This document shows, one piece after another, positions 32,589-41,464 of a stretch of 47,346 nt of DNA (positions are counted from its first letter, which is position 1; each line of letters starts with the position of its first letter). This DNA is from Streptomyces sp. 549 (GTDB lineage: Bacteria > Actinomycetota > Actinomycetes > Streptomycetales > Streptomycetaceae): the NCBI RefSeq assembly GCF_030124175.1, contig NZ_JASKMT010000035.1:1-47346 (forward strand). The letters run 5' to 3'. The notes below the pieces were generated by a model that searched no databases, was not told the DNA's origin, and saw only the letters and a list, made by a program, of their open reading frames with translations. A program made the position numbers and the translations under genes.

Positions 32589-32646
32589 TACGCCTCCTGC
32601 GCCTCAACGTACTGTCCCTGGGCTTTCGCCGAGACCTGAGCTTACC

Positions 32647-32667
32647 TTAGACTTTGTCCAAGTCAAG
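32647..32667. promoter_or_regulatory. Candidate CatR operator
   Basis: An inverted repeat GACTT-TGTCC-AAGTC (32650-32664), extended imperfectly to TTAGACTT..AAGTCAAG, lies in an unusually A/T-rich patch of the katA-catR intergenic region. It overlaps a minus-strand TTGACT that could be the katA -35. Confidence 0.6.
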
Positions 32668-32749
32668 ATGAATGTGAAGCCCGTACGGAGTCCGGGGTAG
32701 GCGGCCCACGCTGCTAAACTGGGCTCGACCTGAACGATGGGTGGGATTG

Positions 32750-33166
32750 ATGAGCGACCTGCTGGAACGACTCCGCGACCGCGGTTGGCGGCTCACCGCA
32801 CAGCGGAGGGTCGTTGCCGAGGTCCTCAACGGCGACCACGTGCACTACACCGCCGACGAGGTTCACGCGCGAGCCGCCGAACGCCTGCCCGAGATCGCCC
32901 GGGCGACCGTCTACAACACGCTGAGCGAGCTGGTCTCCCTCGGGGAGGTCATCGAGGTCAGCACGGACGGCCGCGCCAAGCGCTACGACCCGAACGCCCA
33001 CCACAGCCACCAGCACCTGGTGTGCTCCCGTTGCGGCACCATCAAGGACGTGCACCCGTCCGAGGACCCGCTGGCGGCGCTGCCCGAGGGCGAGCGGTTC
33101 GGCTTCCGCATCTCCGAGGCGACCGTCACCTACCGCGGCGTGTGCCCGACCTGCGCCGACGCCTGA
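32750..33166 (+). CDS. catR: Fur-family peroxide-sensing repressor CatR
   Basis: 138 residues from ATG 32750, the same length as I recall for S. coelicolor CatR; GGTGGGA lies upstream. Winged helix with TAQRRVVAEVL and RATVYNTLSELVSLGEV; metal-binding RYDPNAHHSHQHLVCSRCG; structural zinc Cys pairs at 92/95 and 132/135. PerR-like proteins of this type release DNA when peroxide oxidises iron ligands. It is divergent from katA. Confidence 0.93.
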   Translation: MSDLLERLRDRGWRLTAQRRVVAEVLNGDHVHYTADEVHARAAERLPEIARATVYNTLSELVSLGEVIEVSTDGRAKRYDPNAHHSHQHLVCSRCGTIKDVHPSEDPLAALPEGERFGFRISEATVTYRGVCPTCADA

Positions 33167-33226
33167 CCGCCCCCGCGCCCCGCCGGCCCCCGCCCGTGCG
33201 GGGCGCTCAGGGAGAGCCGCACATGA

Positions 33227-33261
33227 CGAAGGCCCGGATTCCTGAGGAATCCGGGCCTTCG
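33227..33261. terminator. Bidirectional hairpin between catR and tRNA-fMet
   Basis: A perfect 16-bp stem (33227-33242 with 33246-33261) and 3-base loop. It lies 60 bases after catR and 9 bases beyond the 3' end of the leftward tRNA, so it can stop both. Confidence 0.85.
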
Positions 33262-33269
33262 TTCTGAAG

Positions 33270-33343
33270 TAGCGGGGACAGGATTTGAACCTGCGACCTC
33301 TGGGTTATGAGCCCAGCGAGCTACCGAGCTGCTCCACCCCGCG
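33270..33343 (-). tRNA. Initiator tRNA-fMet (CAT), copy 1
   Basis: 74 bases without encoded CCA. Anticodon CAT at 33309-33307 in loop CTCATAA. Three consecutive G-C pairs below the anticodon loop (GGG/CCC) and a non-Watson-Crick first acceptor pair (C1 opposite U72) mark it as initiator. T-loop GGTTCAAATCC is present. Confidence 0.95.
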
Positions 33344-33456
33344 TCGTTGTGCCTTCACTGTAGCCGCGCGGCGACGACCAGCGCAAATCGCGCCCGGACA
33401 CCCCGCGCCGGGCCCGGAGGGCGGGGCCGCCTGAGCGGCGGCGATCCCGCCGCCGC

Positions 33457-35220
33457 TCAGGCGCTCAGCTCCGCCCGCAGGGCCTCACTCAGCCGGGCGG
33501 CCCGCTCGGCCACCTCCGCCGGGCCCGACTCCACCGCCCTCGCGCACCAGTGGCGCCCCTCGGCCAGGTCACCGCGCCGAGCCGCCAGCAGGCCCAGGCG
33601 CAGCGCAGCGCGGCCGTGGCCCGCCTCGGCGGCCCGCGTCCACCACAGCGCCGCCTCCGGCTCCGCGCCCTCCCGGGCCAGCAGCAGCCCCAGATTGAAC
33701 GCGCCGTTGCTGCTCCCGGCCTCTGCGGCCATGCGGTACCAGTGCGCGGCCTCGACCACGTCCCCGCGAGCCGCCGCGCACATGCCCAGCCGCACCTGCG
33801 CCCGGCGGTGGCCCTTGCGGGCCGCCTGCTCGTACCACCGCTCGCACTCCGTGGCCTCCTCGTCCGGCTGCGCCCGCTCGGCCGACCCGGCACCCTCGTC
33901 CGCTGCGCGCTCCAGCAGGGAGGCGAGCCGGAACGCGGCCTCGGCGCTGCCGCCGTCCGCGGCCTGCCGCAGCCGGCTCTCCGCGCCGGCCGTGTCGCCG
34001 TCACGCTGGAGCGCGATGGCCACTTGGAGGGCCGCCTCGCAGTGACCGGAGTCGGCCGCCCGGCGGTACCAGTCCAGCGCGGCCCGCTCGTCACCGCGGC
34101 CCGCGTACAGGATGCCCAGGTTGAACGCGGCGTCCACGCTGCCGCCTTCGGCCGCCTTGGAGAACCACGGCTCGGCACCGTCCGCGTCCTGACGCTGCAG
34201 CAGCAGCACCGCAAGGGCGTTGGCCGCCTCGATGTGCCCAGCGTAGGCGGCCCTGCGGTACCACTGCTCGGCCTGCGCGGTCCGGCCCTGTCCGGCGCAC
34301 AGCAGCCCCAGGTTGAACGCGCCGTTGACGTCACCGGCGTCGAGCGCGGCGCGGTACCACCGCTCCGCGGACTGGAGTTCACCGCGGTCGGCGTGCAGTG
34401 CACCGAGAGCGTTCGCGGCGTTGCCGTCGCCGTCCCGCGCGGCCCGGCGCCACCACTGCTCGGCGGCCTCCTCGTTGCCGGCGTCGCGCAGTAGGAAGCC
34501 CAGCGCGCAAGCGGCCCTGGGCTCACCGTCGTTGGCGGCGATCAGGTACCAGCGGCCCGCTTCGCGAAGGTCATCGCGCTCCTCCAGCAGCGTGCCCAGG
34601 CGCAGCGCCGCCTTGCGGTGGCCGCGAGCCGCGGACTGCCGGAACCAGCGCTCCGCCTCCTCGGCGGAGGCGCCGGCCTCACCTCGCTCGGCACCGCGCA
34701 GCGCGAGCATGCCGACCCGGTAGGCGGCCTCGCGGTGGCCGTGCTCGGCGGCCGCCCGGAACCACTGCGCGGCGCCGTCCTCACCGCGGTGGGCGAGCAG
34801 GTCGGCCAGCGCGTAGGCGCCCAGGGTGTGGCCGGACTCGGCGGACTGCCGCAGCCAGTAGGCGGCCGCGGGCTCGTCACCGCGCTCGCGGTGGTGACGC
34901 CCGAGGGCGTGTGCCGCCGCGGCGGAACCGGCGACCGCAGCGGAGCGCCACCAGACGGCGGCTTCCTCGGGGTAGCCGCGCTGGTGCAGGAGCACGCCCA
35001 GGTTGTTGGCTGCGGCGCGGTCACCGGCTGCGGCGGCTGTCCGCAACTGCGGTTCCGCTGCGGACAGTTCACCTCGGCGCAGCAGTTCAGCGCCGAGCGC
35101 GCTGGCAGCCGCGCTGTCGCCGGGCAGATCGGCGGCGGGCTCCGTCAGCGGAGCCGCGCCGTCGAGGGTGTCCGGGCAGCCTGTTTCCCCAAGCCTTGCC
35201 ATATCCCCCATAAGGTCCAT
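33457..35220 (-). CDS. Sel1/TPR-like repeat protein of unknown function
   Basis: 587 residues. After a variable N-terminus of about 35 residues, about 16 tandem helical repeats of 32-39 residues run to the end, each of the type A-A-x-x-L-G-x-L-x-x-x-R-G-x..A-x-x-W-Y-R-x-A-A-x-x-G-x-x-x (for example ANALGALHADRGELQSAERW). These are Sel1-like repeats, which build solenoid scaffolds for protein binding. No signal peptide, membrane helix or catalytic domain is visible. ATG 35220 is taken; MGDMARL at 35211 is an alternative. It sits between two identical initiator tRNA genes. Confidence 0.88.
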   Translation of the reverse strand: MDLMGDMARLGETGCPDTLDGAAPLTEPAADLPGDSAAASALGAELLRRGELSAAEPQLRTAAAAGDRAAANNLGVLLHQRGYPEEAAVWWRSAAVAGSAAAAHALGRHHRERGDEPAAAYWLRQSAESGHTLGAYALADLLAHRGEDGAAQWFRAAAEHGHREAAYRVGMLALRGAERGEAGASAEEAERWFRQSAARGHRKAALRLGTLLEERDDLREAGRWYLIAANDGEPRAACALGFLLRDAGNEEAAEQWWRRAARDGDGNAANALGALHADRGELQSAERWYRAALDAGDVNGAFNLGLLCAGQGRTAQAEQWYRRAAYAGHIEAANALAVLLLQRQDADGAEPWFSKAAEGGSVDAAFNLGILYAGRGDERAALDWYRRAADSGHCEAALQVAIALQRDGDTAGAESRLRQAADGGSAEAAFRLASLLERAADEGAGSAERAQPDEEATECERWYEQAARKGHRRAQVRLGMCAAARGDVVEAAHWYRMAAEAGSSNGAFNLGLLLAREGAEPEAALWWTRAAEAGHGRAALRLGLLAARRGDLAEGRHWCARAVESGPAEVAERAARLSEALRAELSA

Positions 35221-35359
35221 CGTCGCACCACCTGCAACCTGGGTACACCTGGTATACCGCAGCCAGTGAGGTCACTTCAGCAATTTGTCGACTTCCCGAC
35301 ATGGCGGTCGTTCAAACTCTCCGTACACCAGTGCCCCCCGTTTCCCCACACATGCAGAA

Positions 35360-35386
35360 GGCCCGGAGTCGATGTGACTCCGGGCC
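35360..35386. terminator. Hairpin downstream of tRNA-fMet copy 2
   Basis: An 11-bp perfect stem (35360-35370 with 35376-35386) and 5-base loop, 11 bases beyond the 3' end of the leftward tRNA. It shares the GGCCCGGA-type stem with the hairpin after copy 1. Confidence 0.78.
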
Positions 35387-35397
35387 CTCATGTGCAG

Positions 35398-35471
35398 TAG
35401 CGGGGACAGGATTTGAACCTGCGACCTCTGGGTTATGAGCCCAGCGAGCTACCGAGCTGCTCCACCCCGCG
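35398..35471 (-). tRNA. Initiator tRNA-fMet (CAT), copy 2
   Basis: Identical over all 74 bases to copy 1 at 33270-33343, with the same CAT anticodon (35437-35435), GGG/CCC anticodon stem and C1/U72 mismatch. No encoded CCA. Confidence 0.95.
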
Positions 35472-35544
35472 CCGTTGCGTGACCAACACTAACACGGCGC
35501 GGGATGGCATCCGTACCCGTCTCGCACGGGCGTGCGGATGGTCG

Positions 35545-38454
35545 CTACCTGGCGTTCTCGGCTTCCTTGAGAGCGTCCTGCAGGTCCTTCTGGGCCCTGC
35601 CGTACGCCTCCCAGTCACCGTCCTGGAGCGCCTTCTGGCCGTCCTCGTAGGCCTCCCTGGCGTCCTTCAGCGCCTCCGAGAGGGTCGGGGCCTCACCCGG
35701 CGGGGTGGCGCCCTCCTCCTCGGCCGGCGGCTCCTCCTCGGCCGGCGGCGTCTCTCCCTCCGCCGGTTCTGACGGTGAGTCGCCGTCCACGTTGAAGACC
35801 TTGTCCAGCGCCTCGTCCAGGGTGTTCTCGAAGGCGAGGCGTTCGCCGTAGGTCGCCAGGACCTTCCGCATCCGCGGGTAGTTGGTCCCGGCGCCGCGGA
35901 CGTAGACCGGTTCGACGTAGAGCAGGCCGCCTTCCAGCGGCACCGTGAGCAGGTTGCCGTACTCCACCTCGGAGTCACCGCGCTTCAGCAGGTTGATCGA
36001 CTCCGCGATGGTCGGATCGGAGTTGAACTTGCTCTGCACCTGCTGCGGACCGGCGACCGTGGTGTTGGCCGGCAGTTTCAGGATTCTGATCTTGCCGTAC
36101 TCATCACTCCTGGCATCGGCGTCGACTGCCATGAACGCGCCGAGCGTCTCCCGTCGGTTCGGGTTGAAGGTGGTGGTCAGGGAGAACGTCTGCGCTTCCT
36201 GGTCCGGCATCTTCATGCTCAGGTAGTACGGCGGAACCGGCGTGCCCTTGTGCGTCGGGTCGTCCGGGATCTGCCAGCGCTCGGAGCCGCTGTAGAACTG
36301 GCCGGCGCTGGTGACGTGGTAGCGCTGGAGCAGCTCGCGCTGCACCTTGAAGAGGTCCTGCGGGTAGCGCAGGTGGTCCATCAGCTCGCTGCTGATCTCG
36401 CCCTTCTTCTCCACCGTGCCGGGGAACGCCTTCATCCACGTCTTCAGGACCGGGTCCTGGGTGTCCCACTCGTAGAGCTTCACCTCACCGGTGTAGGCGT
36501 CCACCGTCGCCTTGACGGAGTTGCGGATGTAGTTCACCCGGTCCTGCTGGGCGATCACCGCCCGCTGCCCGTCGGTCAGCGAGTCCTGCGTGGTTTCCCC
36601 CAGCGTGGTGCGCGAGGAGTAGGGGTAGCCGTTGGAGGTGGTGTAGGTGTCGACGATCCACTGGATCTTGCCGTCCACCACCGCCGGGTACGGGTCGCCG
36701 TCGATGGTCAGCCAGGGGGCGACCGCCTCCACGCGCTCCTTCGGGGTGCGGTTGTACAGGATGCGCGAACCGTCGCCGATGGCGCCCGAGTACATGATCT
36801 GCGGCTCACCGAAGGTCAGCGCGTACGCGGCCCGGTTGACCGGGCCGGAGACGTCCACACCGCTCTTGCCGGTGTAGGTGTACGTCTTCTCACCCTCGTC
36901 GTCGGCGTAGTCCAGTTCCTGCTGGGGGCCGCCGACGATGGAGTACTGGGTGGTCTGCTCGCCGTAGTACACCCGCGGCTGGTACTCGCCCGCGAGCTGC
37001 TCCTCCGGCGGCAGGTTCTTCTCGGTGAAGACCGGGGTACCGTCGTTCTCGATGTCGGTACCCGAACCCGCGACCATGCCGAAGCCGTGGGTGTACTTGA
37101 AGTGGTCGTTGATCCAGTTCCGCTCGGGAATGCCCTCGATGTTGATCTCACGGAGACCGACGACGGTGTCCTGCTCGTTGCCGTCCTCGTCGGTGTACCG
37201 GTCGACGTCCAGGGTGTCGGGGAACGTGTAGTACCCGCGGACCTGCTGGAGCTGGCGGAACGTCGGCGAGACCACGCTCGGGTCGAGAAGCCGGATGCTG
37301 GCCGTGGTGTCGGCCGCCTCGCGGAGCTTGTCGTTCTGCGCGTCGGTGTCCGGCGTCACGCCCTGGTAGTCCCGTACGTCGGCATCGTCGATGCCGTACG
37401 CCTCCCGCGTGGCCTTTATGTTCTTCTCGATGTACGGCGATTCCTTGGCCTGCTCGTTCGGCTGGACCTGGAACTTCTGCACGATCGCCGGGTAGAGCCC
37501 GCCGATGAGCACCGCCGAGAGCACCATCAGGCCGAAACCGATCACCGGCAGCTGCCAGGTGCGGCGCCACAGCGTCGCGAAGAACAGCAGCGCGCAGATC
37601 ACCGCGATGAAGAACAGGATCGTCTTCGCCGGGAGATACGCGTTGGCGTCGGTGAAGCGCAGGCCCGTCCAGTCGCTGGTGCCGCGGATCTCACTGGACT
37701 TGACCGCCAGCCCGTACCGGTCGAGCCAGTACGCCACTGCCTTCAGCGCCACGAAGACGCCCAGCAGGACCGAGAGGTGGCCGGTGGCCTGGGAGGTCGC
37801 GCGGGCACCGGGGGTGGTGAGACGCAGACCGCCGTAGAGGTAGTGGACGAGCGCCGCCGCCAGCAGGGAGAGCACCGCGGCGGCGAAGCCGAAGCCGAGC
37901 AGGAAGCGGTAGAAGGGCAGGTCGAAGGCGAAGAACGAGATGTCCTTGCCGAACTGCGCGTCCGTCTTGCCGAAGGACGTGCCGTTCACCCACATCAGCC
38001 AGGTCCGCCACTGGCCGGCCGCGGAAGCGCCGGAGATGAGCCCCACCAGCGCGGTGACGGCGAGCAGCACCCACTTCTTGTAGGGCGCGATCCCCATCCG
38101 GTAGCGGTCCAGGCTCTGCTGCTCGAGCGACATCGCGCTCAGCGGCGGGCGGAGCCGGTGGGCCAGCCAGACGTTGAAGCCGACGGCGACCGCCATCAGC
38201 AGGCCGAAGACGGCGAACAGCCCGATCTTCGTCCACAGGGTGGTGGTGAAGACCGTCGTGTACTGGACGGACCGGTACCAGAGCCAGTCGGTCCAGAACC
38301 CGGCGAACATGACAAACAGCATGGCCAGCACCGCCAGCACGCCTGCTGTGATCAGCAGGGTCTTGGCGCGCCTGGAGGGCTGGCCGACTCTGATCCGTGG
38401 TCCGGTGGGACCTCCTGAGCCCCTGTCCGGCATCTGGAAAGCCAAGGTGCGCAC
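35545..38454 (-). CDS. UPF0182-family large membrane protein
   Basis: 969 residues from GTG 38454; ATG 38433 (MPDRGSGG) is an equally possible start. About seven membrane segments occupy the first 340 residues (for example LLITAGVLAVLAMLFVMFAGF and LLFFATLWRRTWQLPVIGFG). A large extracytoplasmic domain follows, with VRGYYTFPDTLDVDRY and EPVYVRGAGTNYPRMRKVLATYGERLAFENTLDEAL. The tail is acidic and Pro-rich (PAEEEPPAEEEG). The family is conserved in actinobacteria with no assigned function. Confidence 0.9.
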   Translation of the reverse strand: MRTLAFQMPDRGSGGPTGPRIRVGQPSRRAKTLLITAGVLAVLAMLFVMFAGFWTDWLWYRSVQYTTVFTTTLWTKIGLFAVFGLLMAVAVGFNVWLAHRLRPPLSAMSLEQQSLDRYRMGIAPYKKWVLLAVTALVGLISGASAAGQWRTWLMWVNGTSFGKTDAQFGKDISFFAFDLPFYRFLLGFGFAAAVLSLLAAALVHYLYGGLRLTTPGARATSQATGHLSVLLGVFVALKAVAYWLDRYGLAVKSSEIRGTSDWTGLRFTDANAYLPAKTILFFIAVICALLFFATLWRRTWQLPVIGFGLMVLSAVLIGGLYPAIVQKFQVQPNEQAKESPYIEKNIKATREAYGIDDADVRDYQGVTPDTDAQNDKLREAADTTASIRLLDPSVVSPTFRQLQQVRGYYTFPDTLDVDRYTDEDGNEQDTVVGLREINIEGIPERNWINDHFKYTHGFGMVAGSGTDIENDGTPVFTEKNLPPEEQLAGEYQPRVYYGEQTTQYSIVGGPQQELDYADDEGEKTYTYTGKSGVDVSGPVNRAAYALTFGEPQIMYSGAIGDGSRILYNRTPKERVEAVAPWLTIDGDPYPAVVDGKIQWIVDTYTTSNGYPYSSRTTLGETTQDSLTDGQRAVIAQQDRVNYIRNSVKATVDAYTGEVKLYEWDTQDPVLKTWMKAFPGTVEKKGEISSELMDHLRYPQDLFKVQRELLQRYHVTSAGQFYSGSERWQIPDDPTHKGTPVPPYYLSMKMPDQEAQTFSLTTTFNPNRRETLGAFMAVDADARSDEYGKIRILKLPANTTVAGPQQVQSKFNSDPTIAESINLLKRGDSEVEYGNLLTVPLEGGLLYVEPVYVRGAGTNYPRMRKVLATYGERLAFENTLDEALDKVFNVDGDSPSEPAEGETPPAEEEPPAEEEGATPPGEAPTLSEALKDAREAYEDGQKALQDGDWEAYGRAQKDLQDALKEAENAR

Positions 38455-38487
38455 CTCGAAGATCGCAATGGATGAAACTGGCCCCGC

Positions 38488-38493
38488 ATACTA
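38488..38493 (-). promoter_or_regulatory. Possible -10 for the UPF0182 gene
   Basis: Minus-strand TAGTAT, with TTGAGT 19 bases and TTGACT 11 bases upstream. The patch 38488-38530 is A/T-rich for this genome. Pattern-based only. Confidence 0.3.
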
Positions 38494-38566
38494 GGGCTCA
38501 CCTAGTCAACTTACTCAAGCTTTACTCAGTTCCCGTTTCCGGGGTCATGCAGGGCACGATATGGGC

Positions 38567-39166
38567 ATGAGTGAAACTTCCCCTGACGGCGCCGGTTCCC
38601 CCGCCGGTGCCACGGGCGGCACACCGCTGGCCGCCACTCCCCTGACCCGGGCCGTACTGGAGATCGACGAGTACACCGCGGGGCTCGGCTGGGACCAGCC
38701 GGCCCGGCTGTTCGCCCTGGTCGACACCGCGCGGCTGCGCAGCGAGGAGCCCGCCCTCGCCGGCCAGCTCGGACTCGACGACACCGAAGAGGACGGCCCG
38801 GCGCAGGCCGCCCTCACCCCCGTCGAGCAGGACGAGCTGCCCGACGGCCTCCCGCTGGACGAGTTCCTCGGCACCATCGCCTGGCCGGACGCGGTCACCG
38901 GATGCGCCATGACGGTGGAGCGGCTGATGCTGCCGCCGAGCGCGGAGGGCGAGGTACCGGACGACCTGGACGACGAGCAGCTCGCCCGCTGGGTGGCCGA
39001 GCACCCGCAGCACCAGGAGGTGCGCATGACGGTGGCGGTGCTCCGGGACGGCACCCGCGAGTCGGCGATCCGGCTGCGCGACAAGGACAGCACCACAGAG
39101 GTGCTGACCGGCGGGAACCTGGTGCCCGGCCTCGCCGACGCGCTGACCGCCACCTTCGAGGGCTGA
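38567..39166 (+). CDS. PPA1309-family conserved protein
   Basis: 199 residues from ATG 38567; ATG 38561 is possible and neither has a clear Shine-Dalgarno. The conserved body begins LTRAVLEIDEYTAGLGWDQPARLFALVDT and contains GCAMTVERLMLPP and EVRMTVAVLRDGTRESAIRLRDKDS. It is acidic and soluble. Function is unknown. It is divergent from the UPF0182 gene by about 110 bases. Confidence 0.85.
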   Translation: MSETSPDGAGSPAGATGGTPLAATPLTRAVLEIDEYTAGLGWDQPARLFALVDTARLRSEEPALAGQLGLDDTEEDGPAQAALTPVEQDELPDGLPLDEFLGTIAWPDAVTGCAMTVERLMLPPSAEGEVPDDLDDEQLARWVAEHPQHQEVRMTVAVLRDGTRESAIRLRDKDSTTEVLTGGNLVPGLADALTATFEG

Positions 39167-39196
39167 CAGCCGCCTACGCGGACCGGCGGGCTCCCC

Positions 39197-39235
39197 GGCC
39201 CCCGCGCCCCGCCCGTGACGGGCGGCACGGGGGCC
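39197..39235. terminator. Hairpin between convergent PPA1309 and PDZ-protease genes
   Basis: Nested inverted repeat: outer GGCCCCCG/CGGGGGCC (39197-39204 with 39228-39235) and inner CCGCCCG/CGGGCGG (39209-39215 with 39219-39225). It can serve both converging genes. Confidence 0.65.
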
Positions 39236-39287
39236 GAGGCCGGGCAGTGCTGTCCCGGCGCCCCGGGGGCTGCTTGCGGGGGCGGGA

Positions 39288-40388
39288 TCAGCCCGCGGCG
39301 CAGCGCGGCAGGTCGTCGGTGCGGTCCTCGCGGATCTGCTCCAGCGCGTCCATCGCGTCGTCCATGCTGGTGACCTTCACCAGGGTGAGTCCGTCGGGCC
39401 CGCTCTTCGCCGCCGCCGGGCAGTTGGCCTCGGGGGTGAGGAAGTAGGAGGCGCCCGCCGCCTTCGCGGCCCGGGTCTTCATGGTCACGCCGCCGATCGG
39501 GCCGACCTGGCCCTCGCCGTCGATGGTGCCGGTGCCGGCCACGAAAGCGCCGCCGGTCAGGTCGGTCGGGGAGAGCTTGTCCACGATGCCCAGCGCGAAC
39601 ATCAGGCCCGCGCTCGGGCCGCCGACGTCGGCCAGCTTGATGTCGACGGCGACCGGGAAGGTGTGGGCCGTCCCGGCCTGGATGCCGACGATGGCCCGCT
39701 GGTCGTCGTCGGCCGCCGCGGTGGTGACCGTGACCTCGCGGGTGTCGCCCTCCGCCGGGTCGTCACCGGCCTTCTCCGCGGCCTCGGCCGTCTTCACCGG
39801 CACGACGGTGAACACCACGTCCTCGCCGGGCTCGTGCTCTGTGACGAGTTCGGCGACGTCGCCGGGCTGCCGCACCGGGCTGCCGTCCACAGCCTTGATG
39901 ACGTCGCCGGCCTTCAACGTGCCCTGCGCGGGGCTGCCCTTGACCACGGACGCCACCACCGTGCGGGTGGGGACCTTCAGGCCCAACTCCTTCAGGGCGG
40001 CGACCTTCGCGCTCTCCTGCGACTGGGAGAACTCCTCGGCGTTCTCCTCCTCGGCCTGCTCGGCCGTCTTGCCGTCGGGGTAGAGCGTCTCCCGCGGCAC
40101 CACCGCCGCGTCGTCCTTGAACCAGCCGTACATCGCCTCGACCAGGCCCATGCGGTAGTCGGCGCTGGTGACCCGCACCGTCGTCATGTTGAGGTGACCG
40201 GTGGTGCGGTACGTCCGCTGGTCCTCGTCCTCGATGTTCAGGACCGGGTCGCCGGCGTGCTCGCCCAGCGTGTTCACGGTCGGGCCGGGCGACAGCTCGG
40301 CGTAGGGCACGCGCACCAGCACCAGGGCGCAGAGCATGCCTATCAGCAGCAGAGTGGAGGCGAGGAGCGTCGCGTGTCGGCGTGACAT
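39288..40388 (-). CDS. Membrane-anchored PDZ and Lon-like (S16) protease, YlbL family
   Basis: 366 residues. An N-terminal membrane anchor (LLASTLLLIGMLCALVLV) is followed by a PDZ domain at about 140-200 (GSPAQGTLKAGDVIKAVDG). A C-terminal Lon-type proteolytic domain has catalytic Ser 259 (GGPSAGLMFAL) and Lys 304 (GGVTMKTRAAKAAG), the Ser-Lys dyad. No ATPase domain is present. It is secreted or periplasm-facing. Related Bacillus YlbL proteins cleave membrane-associated targets; substrates here are unknown. Confidence 0.92.
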   Translation of the reverse strand: MSRRHATLLASTLLLIGMLCALVLVRVPYAELSPGPTVNTLGEHAGDPVLNIEDEDQRTYRTTGHLNMTTVRVTSADYRMGLVEAMYGWFKDDAAVVPRETLYPDGKTAEQAEEENAEEFSQSQESAKVAALKELGLKVPTRTVVASVVKGSPAQGTLKAGDVIKAVDGSPVRQPGDVAELVTEHEPGEDVVFTVVPVKTAEAAEKAGDDPAEGDTREVTVTTAAADDDQRAIVGIQAGTAHTFPVAVDIKLADVGGPSAGLMFALGIVDKLSPTDLTGGAFVAGTGTIDGEGQVGPIGGVTMKTRAAKAAGASYFLTPEANCPAAAKSGPDGLTLVKVTSMDDAMDALEQIREDRTDDLPRCAAG

Positions 40389-40413
40389 GCGACGACAGTA
40401 CGGGACGGACCTG

Positions 40414-40635
40414 TCAGTCGGCCGCTCGGGACGGTCCGTCCGTGGCCATCCGCGCCAGCCCCCGGCCCGTGCGGTCCTGCGAGCGTTCCATGGCGGTGCG
40501 GAAGGCGTCGTAGCCGGCGACCCCGGCGGCGTCGCCGCTGCTGCCGTCGGCTATCTGACGGGCGGCCCACGACGCCCATACGACCGCGGATATGCCGGCG
40601 GTGAGCGGTATCAGCAGCCAGACCAGCGAAGCCAT
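40414..40635 (-). CDS. Small single-pass membrane protein
   Basis: 73 residues from ATG 40635, with GGGAGGCG upstream; the longer open frame to 40827 has no supported start. MASLVWLLIPLTAGISAVVWASW forms one N-terminal membrane helix, followed by a soluble tail (DAFRTAMERSQD). It is a conserved type of Streptomyces small protein with no known role. It lies 25 bases before the PDZ protease start on the same strand, so is probably co-transcribed. Confidence 0.75.
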   Translation of the reverse strand: MASLVWLLIPLTAGISAVVWASWAARQIADGSSGDAAGVAGYDAFRTAMERSQDRTGRGLARMATDGPSRAAD

Positions 40636-40887
40636 GAACGCCTCCCACTCCCCCGCCCGAGCCGTGGGTCGGACGGTGATCCGTCGTCGGAGTGACAACG
40701 CTCGGCCCGGGACCGGGGTTCCGCAACCGGGCGGAATCCGGCCGCCCCGCAGCAGGGGGCCCAGGACCGCCGCAGGCGCAGGGCAGAGGCTCATGGGGGC
40801 TGCCGGACAGACCCGGCGGACCGTCACCCGATCGGCCGAAAAGGGACGTTCGGCAGGGGGTGTGCCCGCGGGGCGTGCCGACGGGGG
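40636..40887. other. Intergenic region between moaE and small membrane protein gene
   Basis: About 250 bases between leftward genes. I see no RNA gene, clear promoter or terminator beyond short G+C inverted repeats. Confidence 0.4.
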
Positions 40888-41358
40888 TCAGCAGGCGCCG
40901 ACCCACTCCTCGGTGCCGTCGGCGAACGTCTGGTGCTTCCACAGCGGCACCTGGTGCTTGAGGTCGTCGATGAGCCTGCGGCAGGCCTCGAACGCCTCCC
41001 CGCGGTGCGGGCAGGACACCGCGACGATCACGGCCGCCTCACCGACCGTGAGCGTGCCCACCCGGTGCACCGCGGCGAGCGCGCGCACGGGGAAGTCGGC
41101 GGCCACCTTCTCCGCGACCCGGCGCAGCTCCGCCTCGGCCGTCGGGTGGGCGGAGTACCCGAGCGCCGCCACGTCGCTGCCGCCGTCGTGGTTGCGCACC
41201 GTGCCGACGAACAGCGCGGTGCCCCCGGCGGCGTCGTCACCGACCGCCCGGTGCACCTCGTCGAGGGACAGCGGGGTCTCGCGGATCGCCAGCAGCCGGA
41301 TCGGGTCGGCGGCGGCGCGCTCGCCGGGGTGGTCTTCGCTCAGGGCCATGCGGCTCAT
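40888..41358 (-). CDS. moaE: Molybdopterin synthase catalytic subunit MoaE
   Basis: 156 residues from ATG 41358; ATG 41349 is an alternative. Family motifs: GGTALFVGTVRNHDGG, LGYSAHPTAEAEL, HRVGTLTVGEAAVIVAVSCPHRGEAFEACRRLIDDLKHQVPLWKHQ (catalytic Lys in VPLWKHQ). With MoaD it inserts sulfur to make molybdopterin. No other molybdopterin gene lies in the window. Confidence 0.93.
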   Translation of the reverse strand: MSRMALSEDHPGERAAADPIRLLAIRETPLSLDEVHRAVGDDAAGGTALFVGTVRNHDGGSDVAALGYSAHPTAEAELRRVAEKVAADFPVRALAAVHRVGTLTVGEAAVIVAVSCPHRGEAFEACRRLIDDLKHQVPLWKHQTFADGTEEWVGAC

Positions 41359-41464
41359 GCTGCCGCACCCGACCGGATTTCGGAACCGCCGACCAGCGCG
41401 TGGACGACCGGCGCGTGGACCACCCCGCCGGCCGGGCGCCCGCTCCACGCGGCCGGCCGGACGG

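Noticed and set aside
40736..40765. GGAAT near 40736 as a second sigma-R promoter
   Set aside because: No GTT occurs 18-19 bases downstream.
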